Part shown: positions 32,632 to 39,381 of the stretch, piece by piece | Position numbering within the stretch: the first letter of the stretch is position 1 | How the letters are laid out: each line of letters starts with the position of its first letter | Source: an uncultured Akkermansia sp. | Lineage (GTDB): Bacteria > Verrucomicrobiota > Verrucomicrobiia > Verrucomicrobiales > Akkermansiaceae | NCBI GenBank assembly: GCA_904502165.1 | Contig: CAJGDB010000002.1 | Span: 1 to 55,904, forward strand | Direction: 5' to 3' | DNA length: 55,904 nucleotides | Notes under the pieces: generated by a model | What the model was told of the DNA's origin: nothing | What the model saw: only the letters and a program-made list of their open reading frames with translations | Databases searched by the model: none | Translations under genes and position numbers: made by a program

Positions 32632-33198
32632 TTACTTACCGCCGAATATCGTGGCGCGGGTGAACATGGGGAACACCGGAATACCACGGCTTTCAATAGC
32701 TTCGCGGCCACCTTCCTGGCGGTCTACCAGCACCAGAGCAGCAACCACCTTGCCGCCTTCGGCCTCAATGGCATCAATGGCTTTCAGGGTAGAGCCACCA
32801 GTGGTGATGACATCATCCACCACGATGACTTCCTGCCCGGCTTCAAAATTACCCTCAATGCGCTTGCCACGGCCATGGTCCTTGGCTTCCTTACGCACAG
32901 TGAACACCTTGAGCGGTTCCTCTGCCTCCACGGAATACATGCCGATAGCCAGGGAAATCGGGTCAGCACCCATGGTCATACCACCGATGGAGGTCACACC
33001 CGGGAACTTGGGCATGATTTCCTCCTGCACCAGCTCCCAGCCCACCTGGCCAATCAGGTTGGCACCGCGCGCATCCAGTGCCGTGATGCGGCAATCGCAG
33101 TAAAGATCGCTTTCCTTGCCGGAAGCCAGGATGAAGTGACCGGTCTTGATGGATTTCGTGAGCAGGATATTGAGAAGTTCCTTCTTGGCGTCTGTCAT
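32632..33198 (-). CDS. pyrE: Orotate phosphoribosyltransferase
   Basis: Makes orotidine monophosphate from orotate and PRPP in pyrimidine biosynthesis; 188 residues. The PRPP-binding motif is VIVVDDVITTGGST (about 120-133), and the flexible catalytic loop is RKEAKDHGRGKRIEG. Short orotate-binding strands SGKESDLYCDCR and GGMTMGADPIS are present. First gene of a likely pyrE-nagZ transcript. The promoter ends 9 bases before the ATG. Confidence 0.94.
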   Translation of the reverse strand: MTDAKKELLNILLTKSIKTGHFILASGKESDLYCDCRITALDARGANLIGQVGWELVQEEIMPKFPGVTSIGGMTMGADPISLAIGMYSVEAEEPLKVFTVRKEAKDHGRGKRIEGNFEAGQEVIVVDDVITTGGSTLKAIDAIEAEGGKVVAALVLVDRQEGGREAIESRGIPVFPMFTRATIFGGK

Positions 33199-33207
33199 AG
33201 TGCGGCT

Positions 33208-33236
33208 ATTCTAGCCTTTTTTTCTGTGAAAAGCAA
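33208..33236 (-). promoter_or_regulatory. pyrE promoter
   Basis: On the minus strand: TTGCTT (33231-33236), 17-base spacer, TAGAAT (33208-33213), 9 bases before the ATG at 33198. Confidence 0.55.
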
Positions 33237-33298
33237 GGCGATTTCCGCTATTTTCTGCACATCCTGCGGCGGCATGCCGAACCTGGCAGCATTTGGAC

Positions 33299-33327
33299 TG
33301 GACAAGCCCGGGGCGGCTCTGTATCAT
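33299..33327 (+). promoter_or_regulatory. marR-like gene promoter
   Basis: TGGACA (33299-33304), 17-base spacer, TATCAT (33322-33327). The ATG at 33334 is 6 bases after the -10 box, so the transcript should be leaderless. Confidence 0.5.
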
Positions 33328-33333
33328 GCCCAC

Positions 33334-33846
33334 ATGACGAGCAATATGCCTCCGCATCTGTTATTCCAGAAACTTTCAGACATTCTGGATTCGCTGCGCC
33401 GCGAAAGCTTCAGCAATCTCAGCGGTTCCGGACAGGCAGATTCCGTGCAGCTGACTCACCGCCAGAGAGCAGTCATGGCAGAGCTGAAGTTCATGCAGGA
33501 AGAAGGGGACGCAGGCGTTTCCCTCAAAGCGCTGGCCGGAAACATGCAGATGACGATAGCAGCCTGTTCCCTGCTGGTGGAAGCTCTGGTCAGCAAGCAA
33601 CTTGTGTGCCGCGTGCCAAACCCTGCGGACCGCCGCTCCGTGTGCATCAGCCTTACAGAAACCGGCCTGCATCTCTTTAATTCGATGCACGCGCGGTTCT
33701 ATGATGAAATCGACCGCAGAGCAGCAAGCCTGACTCAGGCAGAGTTGAATACCCTGGCCCGCCTGCTCAAAAAAATGCAGGCTCCGCCAATTAAAAGAAA
33801 AAAAGTCAGAAATTTGGCTTGCAATTCCGAAATTTCTGCTGTATAA
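33334..33846 (+). CDS. MarR-family transcriptional regulator
   Basis: A 170-residue dimeric winged-helix regulator. The helix-turn-helix spans about 65-95 (VSLKALAGNMQMTIAACSLLVEALVSK) and the wing motif is NPADRRSVCISLTETG. The last 15 residues are basic and unusual (KRKKVRNLACNSEISAV). I chose the ATG at 33334, right after the promoter; an open frame extends far upstream but only antisense to pyrE. Divergent from pyrE, which it might regulate. Its ligand is unknown. Confidence 0.8.
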   Translation: MTSNMPPHLLFQKLSDILDSLRRESFSNLSGSGQADSVQLTHRQRAVMAELKFMQEEGDAGVSLKALAGNMQMTIAACSLLVEALVSKQLVCRVPNPADRRSVCISLTETGLHLFNSMHARFYDEIDRRAASLTQAELNTLARLLKKMQAPPIKRKKVRNLACNSEISAV

Positions 33847-33847
33847 G
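33819..33847 (+). promoter_or_regulatory. Promoter of the small basic protein gene
   Basis: TTGCAA (33819-33824), 17-base spacer, TATAAG (33842-33847), overlapping the MarR stop codon. Leader about 48 bases. Confidence 0.55.
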
Positions 33848-33860
33848 AGGCGACCACATT

Positions 33861-33876
33861 TCCGCAGTGATGCGGA
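33861..33876 (+). promoter_or_regulatory. Leader hairpin of the small basic protein mRNA
   Basis: Stem TCCGCA/TGCGGA (33861-33866 with 33871-33876) and GTGA tetraloop within the predicted leader. Possible autoregulatory or stability element. Confidence 0.35.
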
Positions 33877-33901
33877 GCTAACCTTTACCAAACACACAAA
33901 T

Positions 33902-34057
33902 ATGTCCAAGCACTCCACACTCAAGGCTACTGGTACCGTCGGCGGCAAGCGTTCTGTTCTCAAGCGTTTCGAGCGCGTGAAGCTCATGAAGGAACGCGGT
34001 CAGTGGAAGGATGGTCAGAGCCCCATCGGCCTGCCCAAGACCAAGTTCGAGGCCTGA
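33902..34057 (+). CDS. Small basic protein, TIGR04137-like (Chlamydiae/Verrucomicrobia)
   Basis: A 51-residue, strongly basic protein: MSKHSTLKATG, then GGKRSVLKRFERVKLMKERG and the ending GLPKTKFEA. This matches, from memory, a small basic protein family found only in Chlamydiae and Verrucomicrobia and suggested to bind ribosomal RNA. It has its own promoter, a structured leader and a strong terminator, which suggests abundant expression as for a ribosomal protein. Role not established. Confidence 0.82.
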   Translation: MSKHSTLKATGTVGGKRSVLKRFERVKLMKERGQWKDGQSPIGLPKTKFEA

Positions 34058-34093
34058 TTCAGCCCCTCACGAGAGGGAACTCACATTTTCTGG

Positions 34094-34128
34094 AGCCCCC
34101 CGGTTGTGGCGACCGTGGGGCTTTTTTT
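34094..34128 (+). terminator. Terminator after the small basic protein gene
   Basis: An 11-base stem with one mismatch (34094-34104 with 34112-34122), 7-base loop, followed by seven T: a textbook intrinsic terminator. Confidence 0.85.
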
Positions 34129-34155
34129 ATCCCGCCATATTCCGAGAATTGAACT

Positions 34156-35586
34156 ATGTCTGAAGAAAACGGCTATCCCGCAGCCCCGGAGGGCAGCGTC
34201 CGTCTGAATAAGTTTCTGGCCCTGTGTGGTTACGAGAGCCGCCGTGCGGCCGATAGACTCATTGCCGAGGGGCGAGTAGAAGTGAACGGCAAGGCCGTGG
34301 ACACCCCTGGTCTGCGCGTCATGCCCACCGATTTCGTAAAAGTGGACGGCCGGCGCGCTACGCCCCAGGAGGAAGTAGTCATTCTGCTCAACAAGCCGCG
34401 TGGCTATGTGTGCAGCCGTGAGGCTCAGGGAGCCGCAGGCACGGTGTATGACCTGCTGCCGGCCAAGTACCGCCATGCCAACTATGTGGGCCGTCTGGAT
34501 GCCGACAGCGAAGGCCTGCTCATCTTCACCAACAATGGCAGCATGTGCCAGAGCCTGGCACACCCCAGTGGCGGAGTGGAAAAGGAATACTGGGTCACGC
34601 TTGACCAGGCCTTTGACAGCAGCGTGCTGATCCAGTTGCTCAAGGGAGTGCGTATTCCGGAAGGCCAGGCCAAGGCCAAGTACGTTTCCCGCCTCTCAGC
34701 CCGCCGTGCCTGCGTGGTGCTGGAACAAGGGCTCAAGCGCCAGGTGCGCCAGATGTTCGCCTGTCTCGGGCTCCGCGTCAAGAAGCTGGTTCGCGTCCGC
34801 ATCGGCTCTCTGTGGGGCGGTGATCTGGAGCCTGGCCATTGCCAGCTCATGACTGCTGAGCAGATTGAACAGGCCGGCACTAATCCGCGCCGTCGCAAGG
34901 GTCTTGTGGGTGCCAAGCAGGTGTTCAAACCGCGTCCTGCCCCCGCTGCAGGCAAGAAGGTAGAGGATGAAGATGATGATAACTATGTCTTCAACCCCGC
35001 TGATTTCGAGACTGAGGAGGAAGCCCTGGGCATTGCCACCAAGTTCACAGAGGGTGAAGCTTTCGAACCGGAGCGCGAGGATAACCGCCGACCGTTTGGC
35101 CGGGCTCCCCGCAACCGCCGCGAAGACACACGCAGTTCCTTCGATAGTGAACGCAAGTCCTTCGGTGAGCGCCGTTCCTTCAGGGGTGAGCGCAAGCCCT
35201 TCGGCGAGCGCCGTTCCTTCGGGGGTGAGCGCAAATCCTTCGGCGAGCGCCGTTCCTTCGATGGAGAGCGCAAGTCCTTCGGCGAGCGCCGTTCCTTCGA
35301 TGGTGAGCGCAAGTCCTTCGGCGAGCGCCGTTCCTTCGATGGAGAGTGCAAGTCCTTCGGCGAGCGCCGTTCCTTTGATGGAGAGCGCAAGTCCTTCGGC
35401 GAGCGCCGTTCCTTTGATGGAGAGCGCAAGTCCTTCGGCGAGCGTCGTTCTTTCGGGGGTGAGCGCAAGTCCTTCGGCGAGCGCCGTTCTTTCGGGGACC
35501 GCAAGCCCTCTTTCGGAGGCAGCCGCAAGCCGTTCAACCGGCAGGGTGGCGGCCGGCGTTCCGGAGGCTTCCGTCGCGGTGAATAA
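34156..35586 (+). CDS. RsuA/RluB-type pseudouridine synthase with 13-residue repeat tail
   Basis: rRNA pseudouridine synthase of 476 residues. The S4 domain is at about 14-75 (LNKFLALCGYESRRAADRLIAEG), and the catalytic Asp is in YVGRLDADSEG (about 115). The normal enzyme ends near residue 250. The rest is an acidic linker (VEDEDDDNYVFN) and an Arg/Ser/Gly-rich tail with nine tandem copies of a 13-residue unit (FGERRSFDGERKS type). Such tails resemble RGG-type RNA-binding regions. One unit has Cys for Arg (GECK). The ATG at 34156 follows the terminator of the preceding gene; no clear promoter. Confidence 0.9.
   Translation: MSEENGYPAAPEGSVRLNKFLALCGYESRRAADRLIAEGRVEVNGKAVDTPGLRVMPTDFVKVDGRRATPQEEVVILLNKPRGYVCSREAQGAAGTVYDLLPAKYRHANYVGRLDADSEGLLIFTNNGSMCQSLAHPSGGVEKEYWVTLDQAFDSSVLIQLLKGVRIPEGQAKAKYVSRLSARRACVVLEQGLKRQVRQMFACLGLRVKKLVRVRIGSLWGGDLEPGHCQLMTAEQIEQAGTNPRRRKGLVGAKQVFKPRPAPAAGKKVEDEDDDNYVFNPADFETEEEALGIATKFTEGEAFEPEREDNRRPFGRAPRNRREDTRSSFDSERKSFGERRSFRGERKPFGERRSFGGERKSFGERRSFDGERKSFGERRSFDGERKSFGERRSFDGECKSFGERRSFDGERKSFGERRSFDGERKSFGERRSFGGERKSFGERRSFGDRKPSFGGSRKPFNRQGGGRRSGGFRRGE
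35158..35508 (+). repeat. 39-base tandem repeat inside the pseudouridine synthase gene
   Basis: Nine in-frame units of 39 bases with strict phase (for example TTCGG starting at 35161 and 35200). Units differ mainly at the residues after RRSF (RG, GG, DG, GD). Likely variable in copy number between strains. Confidence 0.85.
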
Positions 35587-35677
35587 AGCAGCACCGCGCA
35601 TTTCCTTTTCAAACCGGTGTTGATTCATCATGTCAGCACCGGTTTATGTTTCAACGCGCTTCCATTATTTTCATACC

Positions 35678-35683
35678 TATTCT
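35678..35683 (+). promoter_or_regulatory. Candidate -10 box of the second Sel1 gene
   Basis: TATTCT at 35678-35683 is 8 bases before the ATG at 35692; no convincing -35 box. Confidence 0.3.
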
Positions 35684-35691
35684 CTAGTACC

Positions 35692-37059
35692 ATGAAGAAC
35701 CAGCATCTGCTTCTCACCGCGCTGCTCTCCCTGCCCATTCTTGCCGGAGAGCCCCAGACTGCTCAGGATTCACTCGCCTGTGCCGATTCCCGCCTGGAGC
35801 AAAGTGTGGCGCACCTGAAAAAAGAAGCAGAGAAAGGAGATGCCTATTCCCAGCGACAGCTATACCTGCGCTATGCCCAGAAAGGGCATAATACCCAGGC
35901 TGCCGCATGGGCAGATGAGCTGATTAGCAACCTGACGACCAAAGCAACGGCTGGTGACCAGCAGGCCTTGTGGATGCTGGCGCGCCTCTTTATGACCGGG
36001 GACAATGTTATACCGGCAGACCTTACCCGCAGCATAGAATGGTTCAACCGGCTTTCTGCCGCTGGTGAACCTTCGGCATCCTACATCCTGGGCGACCTGT
36101 ATACCCGGCAGAACAGCCATGAAGCCGCCCGCTCCGCCTACGCCAAGGCATACAGGACCTACTGTGAGCGAGCCGCCGCAGGAGATACGGAAGCCGTCTA
36201 TTGGCAGGGTTTCATGGAACTGAATGCCCTGGGTATCAGCCAAGATGCTGTCAAAGGCATCGGGCATCTGGAAAAGGCGGCCGATGCCGGGGTGATACCC
36301 GCTGCTTATCAGTTATTCAAAATATACACCAAGGGGCTGGGAACCGCCGCCGATGAAGCTAAGGCTCTGCTCTGGGCCACCCGGCTTGCTGATGAGGGCA
36401 AGGATGCCCAGATGTCCTATGTTGTGGCAGATGCCTACCTCAAGGGCAAAGGCGTGCCAGTGGATACAGTAAAAGGCAGAGAATACCTCGCCAGGGCCGT
36501 AGCGGCACAAGTGCCGGCAGCGTTGTACCACCACGCATGGATGCTGCAGGAGGAAGGCAAGGCAGAAGAAGCCCTCTCTGCTTACCGCCACGCGGCGCAG
36601 CAGGGGCATGCCGATGCGGCAGTCAAGGCGGGGGCCATGCTCATTTTCGGTGAAGGAGTGGAGAGAGATACCGCAGAGGGGCTCAAAATTCTGCAATATG
36701 CTGACACGATGCTTGAAAGCCCCTTTGCCCCCTATGAACTGGGACGCTATTACGACAGTGTGGGAGAAAGAGCCCTTGCTGATGAATACTACCTGACGGC
36801 CAGCAACCGCGGCTATGCCGCAGCCATGGCCCGCCGCGGGCTCATGCACCTCAACCCAGCCTCCCTTGTTGTCTGGAACCCGACCGCCTCCTACCACTGG
36901 TGGAAACTGGGTGCAGATGCAGGAGATGCCACCTGCACGCTTTACCTGCGGCTCTACCTCTTTGTTTTCATTCCCCTGCTCCTCATCCTCATCTTCGGCC
37001 TGCCGCTCTATTTCGTACACCAGCTCGTCAAACGCCGGAAATCAGAGACGGCGGAATAA
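35692..37059 (+). CDS. Sel1-repeat protein with signal peptide and C-terminal membrane segment
   Basis: A 455-residue protein with a signal peptide (about 1-17, MKNQHLLLTALLSLPILAG), about nine Sel1/TPR-like helical repeats (for example AAYQLFKIYTKGLGTAADEA and SYVVADAYLKGKGVPVDTV) and a C-terminal membrane segment (about 420-442) followed by a short basic tail (KRRKSE). The topology suggests a periplasmic repeat domain held to the inner membrane. Partner unknown. I chose the ATG at 35692 because the signal peptide starts there. Confidence 0.85.
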   Translation: MKNQHLLLTALLSLPILAGEPQTAQDSLACADSRLEQSVAHLKKEAEKGDAYSQRQLYLRYAQKGHNTQAAAWADELISNLTTKATAGDQQALWMLARLFMTGDNVIPADLTRSIEWFNRLSAAGEPSASYILGDLYTRQNSHEAARSAYAKAYRTYCERAAAGDTEAVYWQGFMELNALGISQDAVKGIGHLEKAADAGVIPAAYQLFKIYTKGLGTAADEAKALLWATRLADEGKDAQMSYVVADAYLKGKGVPVDTVKGREYLARAVAAQVPAALYHHAWMLQEEGKAEEALSAYRHAAQQGHADAAVKAGAMLIFGEGVERDTAEGLKILQYADTMLESPFAPYELGRYYDSVGERALADEYYLTASNRGYAAAMARRGLMHLNPASLVVWNPTASYHWWKLGADAGDATCTLYLRLYLFVFIPLLLILIFGLPLYFVHQLVKRRKSETAE

Positions 37060-37076
37060 CGTTCCGCAGAGTCTAC

Positions 37077-38090
37077 TCAATTATAGATATCCACCCCCAG
37101 GCGCTGGAGGTCGGTAAGGGATACCGCGCAGGGATCCGGTGCAACCCAGTGATTGGGTTCAAGCTCACGCGGGGTAAGATCCATCCCGACTGTTGCCTCC
37201 AGATACGGATGATTAATCCGGCGGCCAAAGGCGCTGCCCGGCGGCGGGTCGATGGGTGACGGCACATCCCCCGGAAGAATGGGGGTATGCCGGCGGTCTG
37301 TCGGGTCCGGGTTGGGAATGGCAGAAAGCAAGGCGCGTGTATAGGCGTGGCAGGGGCGGTCATACAGCAGATCCGCATCGGCCATCTCTACAATCTTGCC
37401 CATGTACATGACCGCCACCCGGTCAGAGATATGGCGCACAACAGATAAATCGTGCGAAATGAAAAGGTAGGCCAGATTAAGCTCCTTCTGCAGTGTCAGC
37501 AGAAGATTCAGCACCTGACTCTGCACCGATACATCGAGCGCACTGACAGGCTCATCCAGTACAAGCAACCTGGGATCCATGGCCAGTGCCCGGGCAATAC
37601 CAATGCGTTGTTTCTGCCCGCCTGAGAATTCGTGCGGAAATTTCTCCAGCGCGGTGGAGGGGAGCCCCACCATATCCAGAAGTTCAGCCACACGGCGTTT
37701 CCGGCTGCCACGGGAGCCGATGCCGTGAATATTGAGAGGTTCTGCTATGAGATGGCGTACTGTCATGCGCGGATTCAGAGCCCCGGCGGGATCCTGAAAC
37801 ACCATCTGCACCTTGCGGCGCAGGCGGCGCAGGCGCCATTCAGAACGATGAGTCACATTCTTTCCAAGCAAATGAATAGTTCCGGCCGTTGGCTCAAGCA
37901 GGCGCACAATGCAACGCCCCAGGGTACTCTTGCCGCAGCCGCTTTCCCCCACAAGCCCCAGGGTCTCACCCGGTGCAATGCTCAGGGACACTTCATCCAC
38001 CGCCTTGAGTGTACCTATCCGCCGGCGAAACGCGCCCCCACGCACCGGGAAGTGCATGCAGAGCTTATTGATTTCAAGAATATGTTTCAT
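37077..38090 (-). CDS. Oligopeptide ABC transporter ATP-binding protein (OppF/DppF-like)
   Basis: Cytoplasmic ATPase subunit of 337 residues for peptide uptake. Walker A is GESGCGKST (about 48-56), signature FSGGQKQRIGIARAL, Walker B LLVLDEP, switch His in ISHDLS. The C-terminal oligopeptide-type extension is present (AIPNPDPTDRR...PPPGSAFGRRINHPYLE). No permease, binding protein or second ATPase gene is adjacent, so it must work with subunits encoded elsewhere or be an orphan. Transcription runs toward the convergent Sel1 gene, 17 bases away. Confidence 0.92.
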   Translation of the reverse strand: MKHILEINKLCMHFPVRGGAFRRRIGTLKAVDEVSLSIAPGETLGLVGESGCGKSTLGRCIVRLLEPTAGTIHLLGKNVTHRSEWRLRRLRRKVQMVFQDPAGALNPRMTVRHLIAEPLNIHGIGSRGSRKRRVAELLDMVGLPSTALEKFPHEFSGGQKQRIGIARALAMDPRLLVLDEPVSALDVSVQSQVLNLLLTLQKELNLAYLFISHDLSVVRHISDRVAVMYMGKIVEMADADLLYDRPCHAYTRALLSAIPNPDPTDRRHTPILPGDVPSPIDPPPGSAFGRRINHPYLEATVGMDLTPRELEPNHWVAPDPCAVSLTDLQRLGVDIYN

Positions 38091-38141
38091 ACTGGCGGCT
38101 CGGGTGCTACTCTACCACTTCCATTCCGGCAATGCAAGCCG

Positions 38142-38176
38142 TAAAAAAAGCAGCAACGGCATCGTTGCTGCTTTTT
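38142..38176 (-). terminator. tRNA-Cys terminator
   Basis: Perfect 9-base stem (38150-38158 with 38163-38171) and 4-base loop. On the minus strand it is followed by seven T, directly downstream of tRNA-Cys. Confidence 0.8.
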
Positions 38177-38186
38177 CATGAAGGAG

Positions 38187-38260
38187 AGGCGGGAGTGGGA
38201 TTTGAACCCACGAATGACGGTTTTGCAAACCGTTGCCTTAGGCCACTTGGCTATCCCGCC
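38187..38260 (-). tRNA. tRNA-Cys (anticodon GCA)
   Basis: Full cloverleaf on the minus strand: acceptor GGCGGGA pairing with TCCCGCC, D stem GCC/GGC, anticodon stem ACGGT/ACCGT with loop TTGCAAA (anticodon GCA), T arm GTGGG-TTCAAAT-CCCAC, discriminator U73 as expected for cysteine tRNA. CCA is not encoded. Confidence 0.95.
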
Positions 38261-38280
38261 TTGGGATTGGTTGCGGGCGC

Positions 38281-38309
38281 AGTATACACGAGCCAGGGCC
38301 TGCAGTCAA
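38281..38309 (-). promoter_or_regulatory. tRNA-Cys promoter
   Basis: On the minus strand: TTGACT (38304-38309), 17-base spacer, TATACT (38281-38286), 20 bases before the mature tRNA end. Confidence 0.7.
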
Positions 38310-38383
38310 GAGAAAATTAAGCAAATTTTCAGCCTGTGACATATTTTGATGTATTTCCTGCACCTGCATGTCTGGCCAGACTA

Positions 38384-38412
38384 TTGATTTCCATGCCGAA
38401 TCCGGTTATTAT
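38384..38412 (+). promoter_or_regulatory. hemC promoter
   Basis: TTGATT (38384-38389), 17-base spacer, TATTAT (38407-38412), 7 bases before the ATG at 38420. Confidence 0.6.
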
Positions 38413-38419
38413 ATACGGC

Positions 38420-39337
38420 ATGAGCATTCTCCGCATCGGAACAAGAGGAAGTGAGCTGGCCCTGGCCCAGACCCACCAGGCCATTGCCGCATTACAGGCT
38501 GCAAATCCCGGGCTGATGTGCGAGATACAGATTATTTCCACCGCCGGTGACCAGCGGACAGATATTCCGCTGCACCAGGTGAATGCGGCCACGGGAACCG
38601 GGGACAAGGGGGTCTTCATTGCTTCCATTGAAGAGGCTCTGGCTGCTGGTGAGATTGACTGTGCGGTGCATAGCCTCAAGGATATGCCCGGTGTGCTGGA
38701 TTCCCGTTTCTCCCTGGCTGCAGTGTTGCCGAGAGAGGAGATTCAGGATGTTCTGGTGATTAAGACAGAGACGGATGCTCCGGTCATTGCTACGGGAAGC
38801 GTGCGCCGGGCTCACATGGTGCATACATACTGGCAAGGCGCAGCTCGCACGATTCCCGTGCGCGGCAATGTGGCTACACGGCTTCGTAAACTGGTGGAAA
38901 ACCCGGAGATGACCGCAACTCTGCTGGCGCGCGCAGGCCTGAACCGCCTGGGCTACAACCGGGATTCCTTTGAGGTGAACGGCACACCGCTGTGTGTACA
39001 AGGTCTGCCGGTGGAGGAATTTCCCCCGGCCCTGGGCCAGGGCGCCATTGCGCTGGAATGCCGCCGGGATGACCATGCAACAGAAGCCCTGCTCTCCTGC
39101 GTAAACCACGAACCCACCTTCCGCTGCATTTCCTGTGAACGGGAATTCCTGAATCTGCTGCAGGCTGATTGCTCTGTACCTGTGGGTGGATATGCCGAAA
39201 TCAACACCGATGGCAGCCTGACCCTGCATGTGGTGCATTACTCCGACGCCACGCACTTCACCCGCCTGCAGGAAACCGGGCATTCTCCGCAGGAAGTTGC
39301 TCAGGCTCTGCACCGGAAGTTGCTGGCCTCCGTATAG
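38420..39337 (+). CDS. hemC: Porphobilinogen deaminase (hydroxymethylbilane synthase)
   Basis: Joins four porphobilinogen units into hydroxymethylbilane in tetrapyrrole synthesis; 305 residues. The start MSILRIGTRGSELALAQ is typical; GDKGVFIASIEEAL, HSLKDMPG and the Arg-rich RIGT/RGNVATRLRK substrate-binding stretch are present. Cys251 (ADCSVPVGGY) carries the dipyrromethane cofactor. The start at 38420 is fixed by the family N-terminus and the promoter; the frame is open 28 codons further upstream. No other hem gene is adjacent. Confidence 0.95.
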   Translation: MSILRIGTRGSELALAQTHQAIAALQAANPGLMCEIQIISTAGDQRTDIPLHQVNAATGTGDKGVFIASIEEALAAGEIDCAVHSLKDMPGVLDSRFSLAAVLPREEIQDVLVIKTETDAPVIATGSVRRAHMVHTYWQGAARTIPVRGNVATRLRKLVENPEMTATLLARAGLNRLGYNRDSFEVNGTPLCVQGLPVEEFPPALGQGAIALECRRDDHATEALLSCVNHEPTFRCISCEREFLNLLQADCSVPVGGYAEINTDGSLTLHVVHYSDATHFTRLQETGHSPQEVAQALHRKLLASV

Positions 39338-39344
39338 TTTTCGA

Positions 39345-39372
39345 TTGACTGTCCGGGGAGAGCTGCTATACT
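39345..39372 (+). promoter_or_regulatory. Promoter of the large ankyrin protein gene
   Basis: TTGACT (39345-39350), 16-base spacer, TATACT (39367-39372), 9 bases before the ATG at 39382. Confidence 0.65.
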
Positions 39373-39381
39373 TCTCACGAT

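Noticed and set aside
34966..35623. Alternative plus and minus frames across the 39-base repeats that also stay open
   Set aside because: A 39-base period keeps all frames in phase, so open frames arise automatically. Only the frame continuous with the pseudouridine synthase domain is supported.
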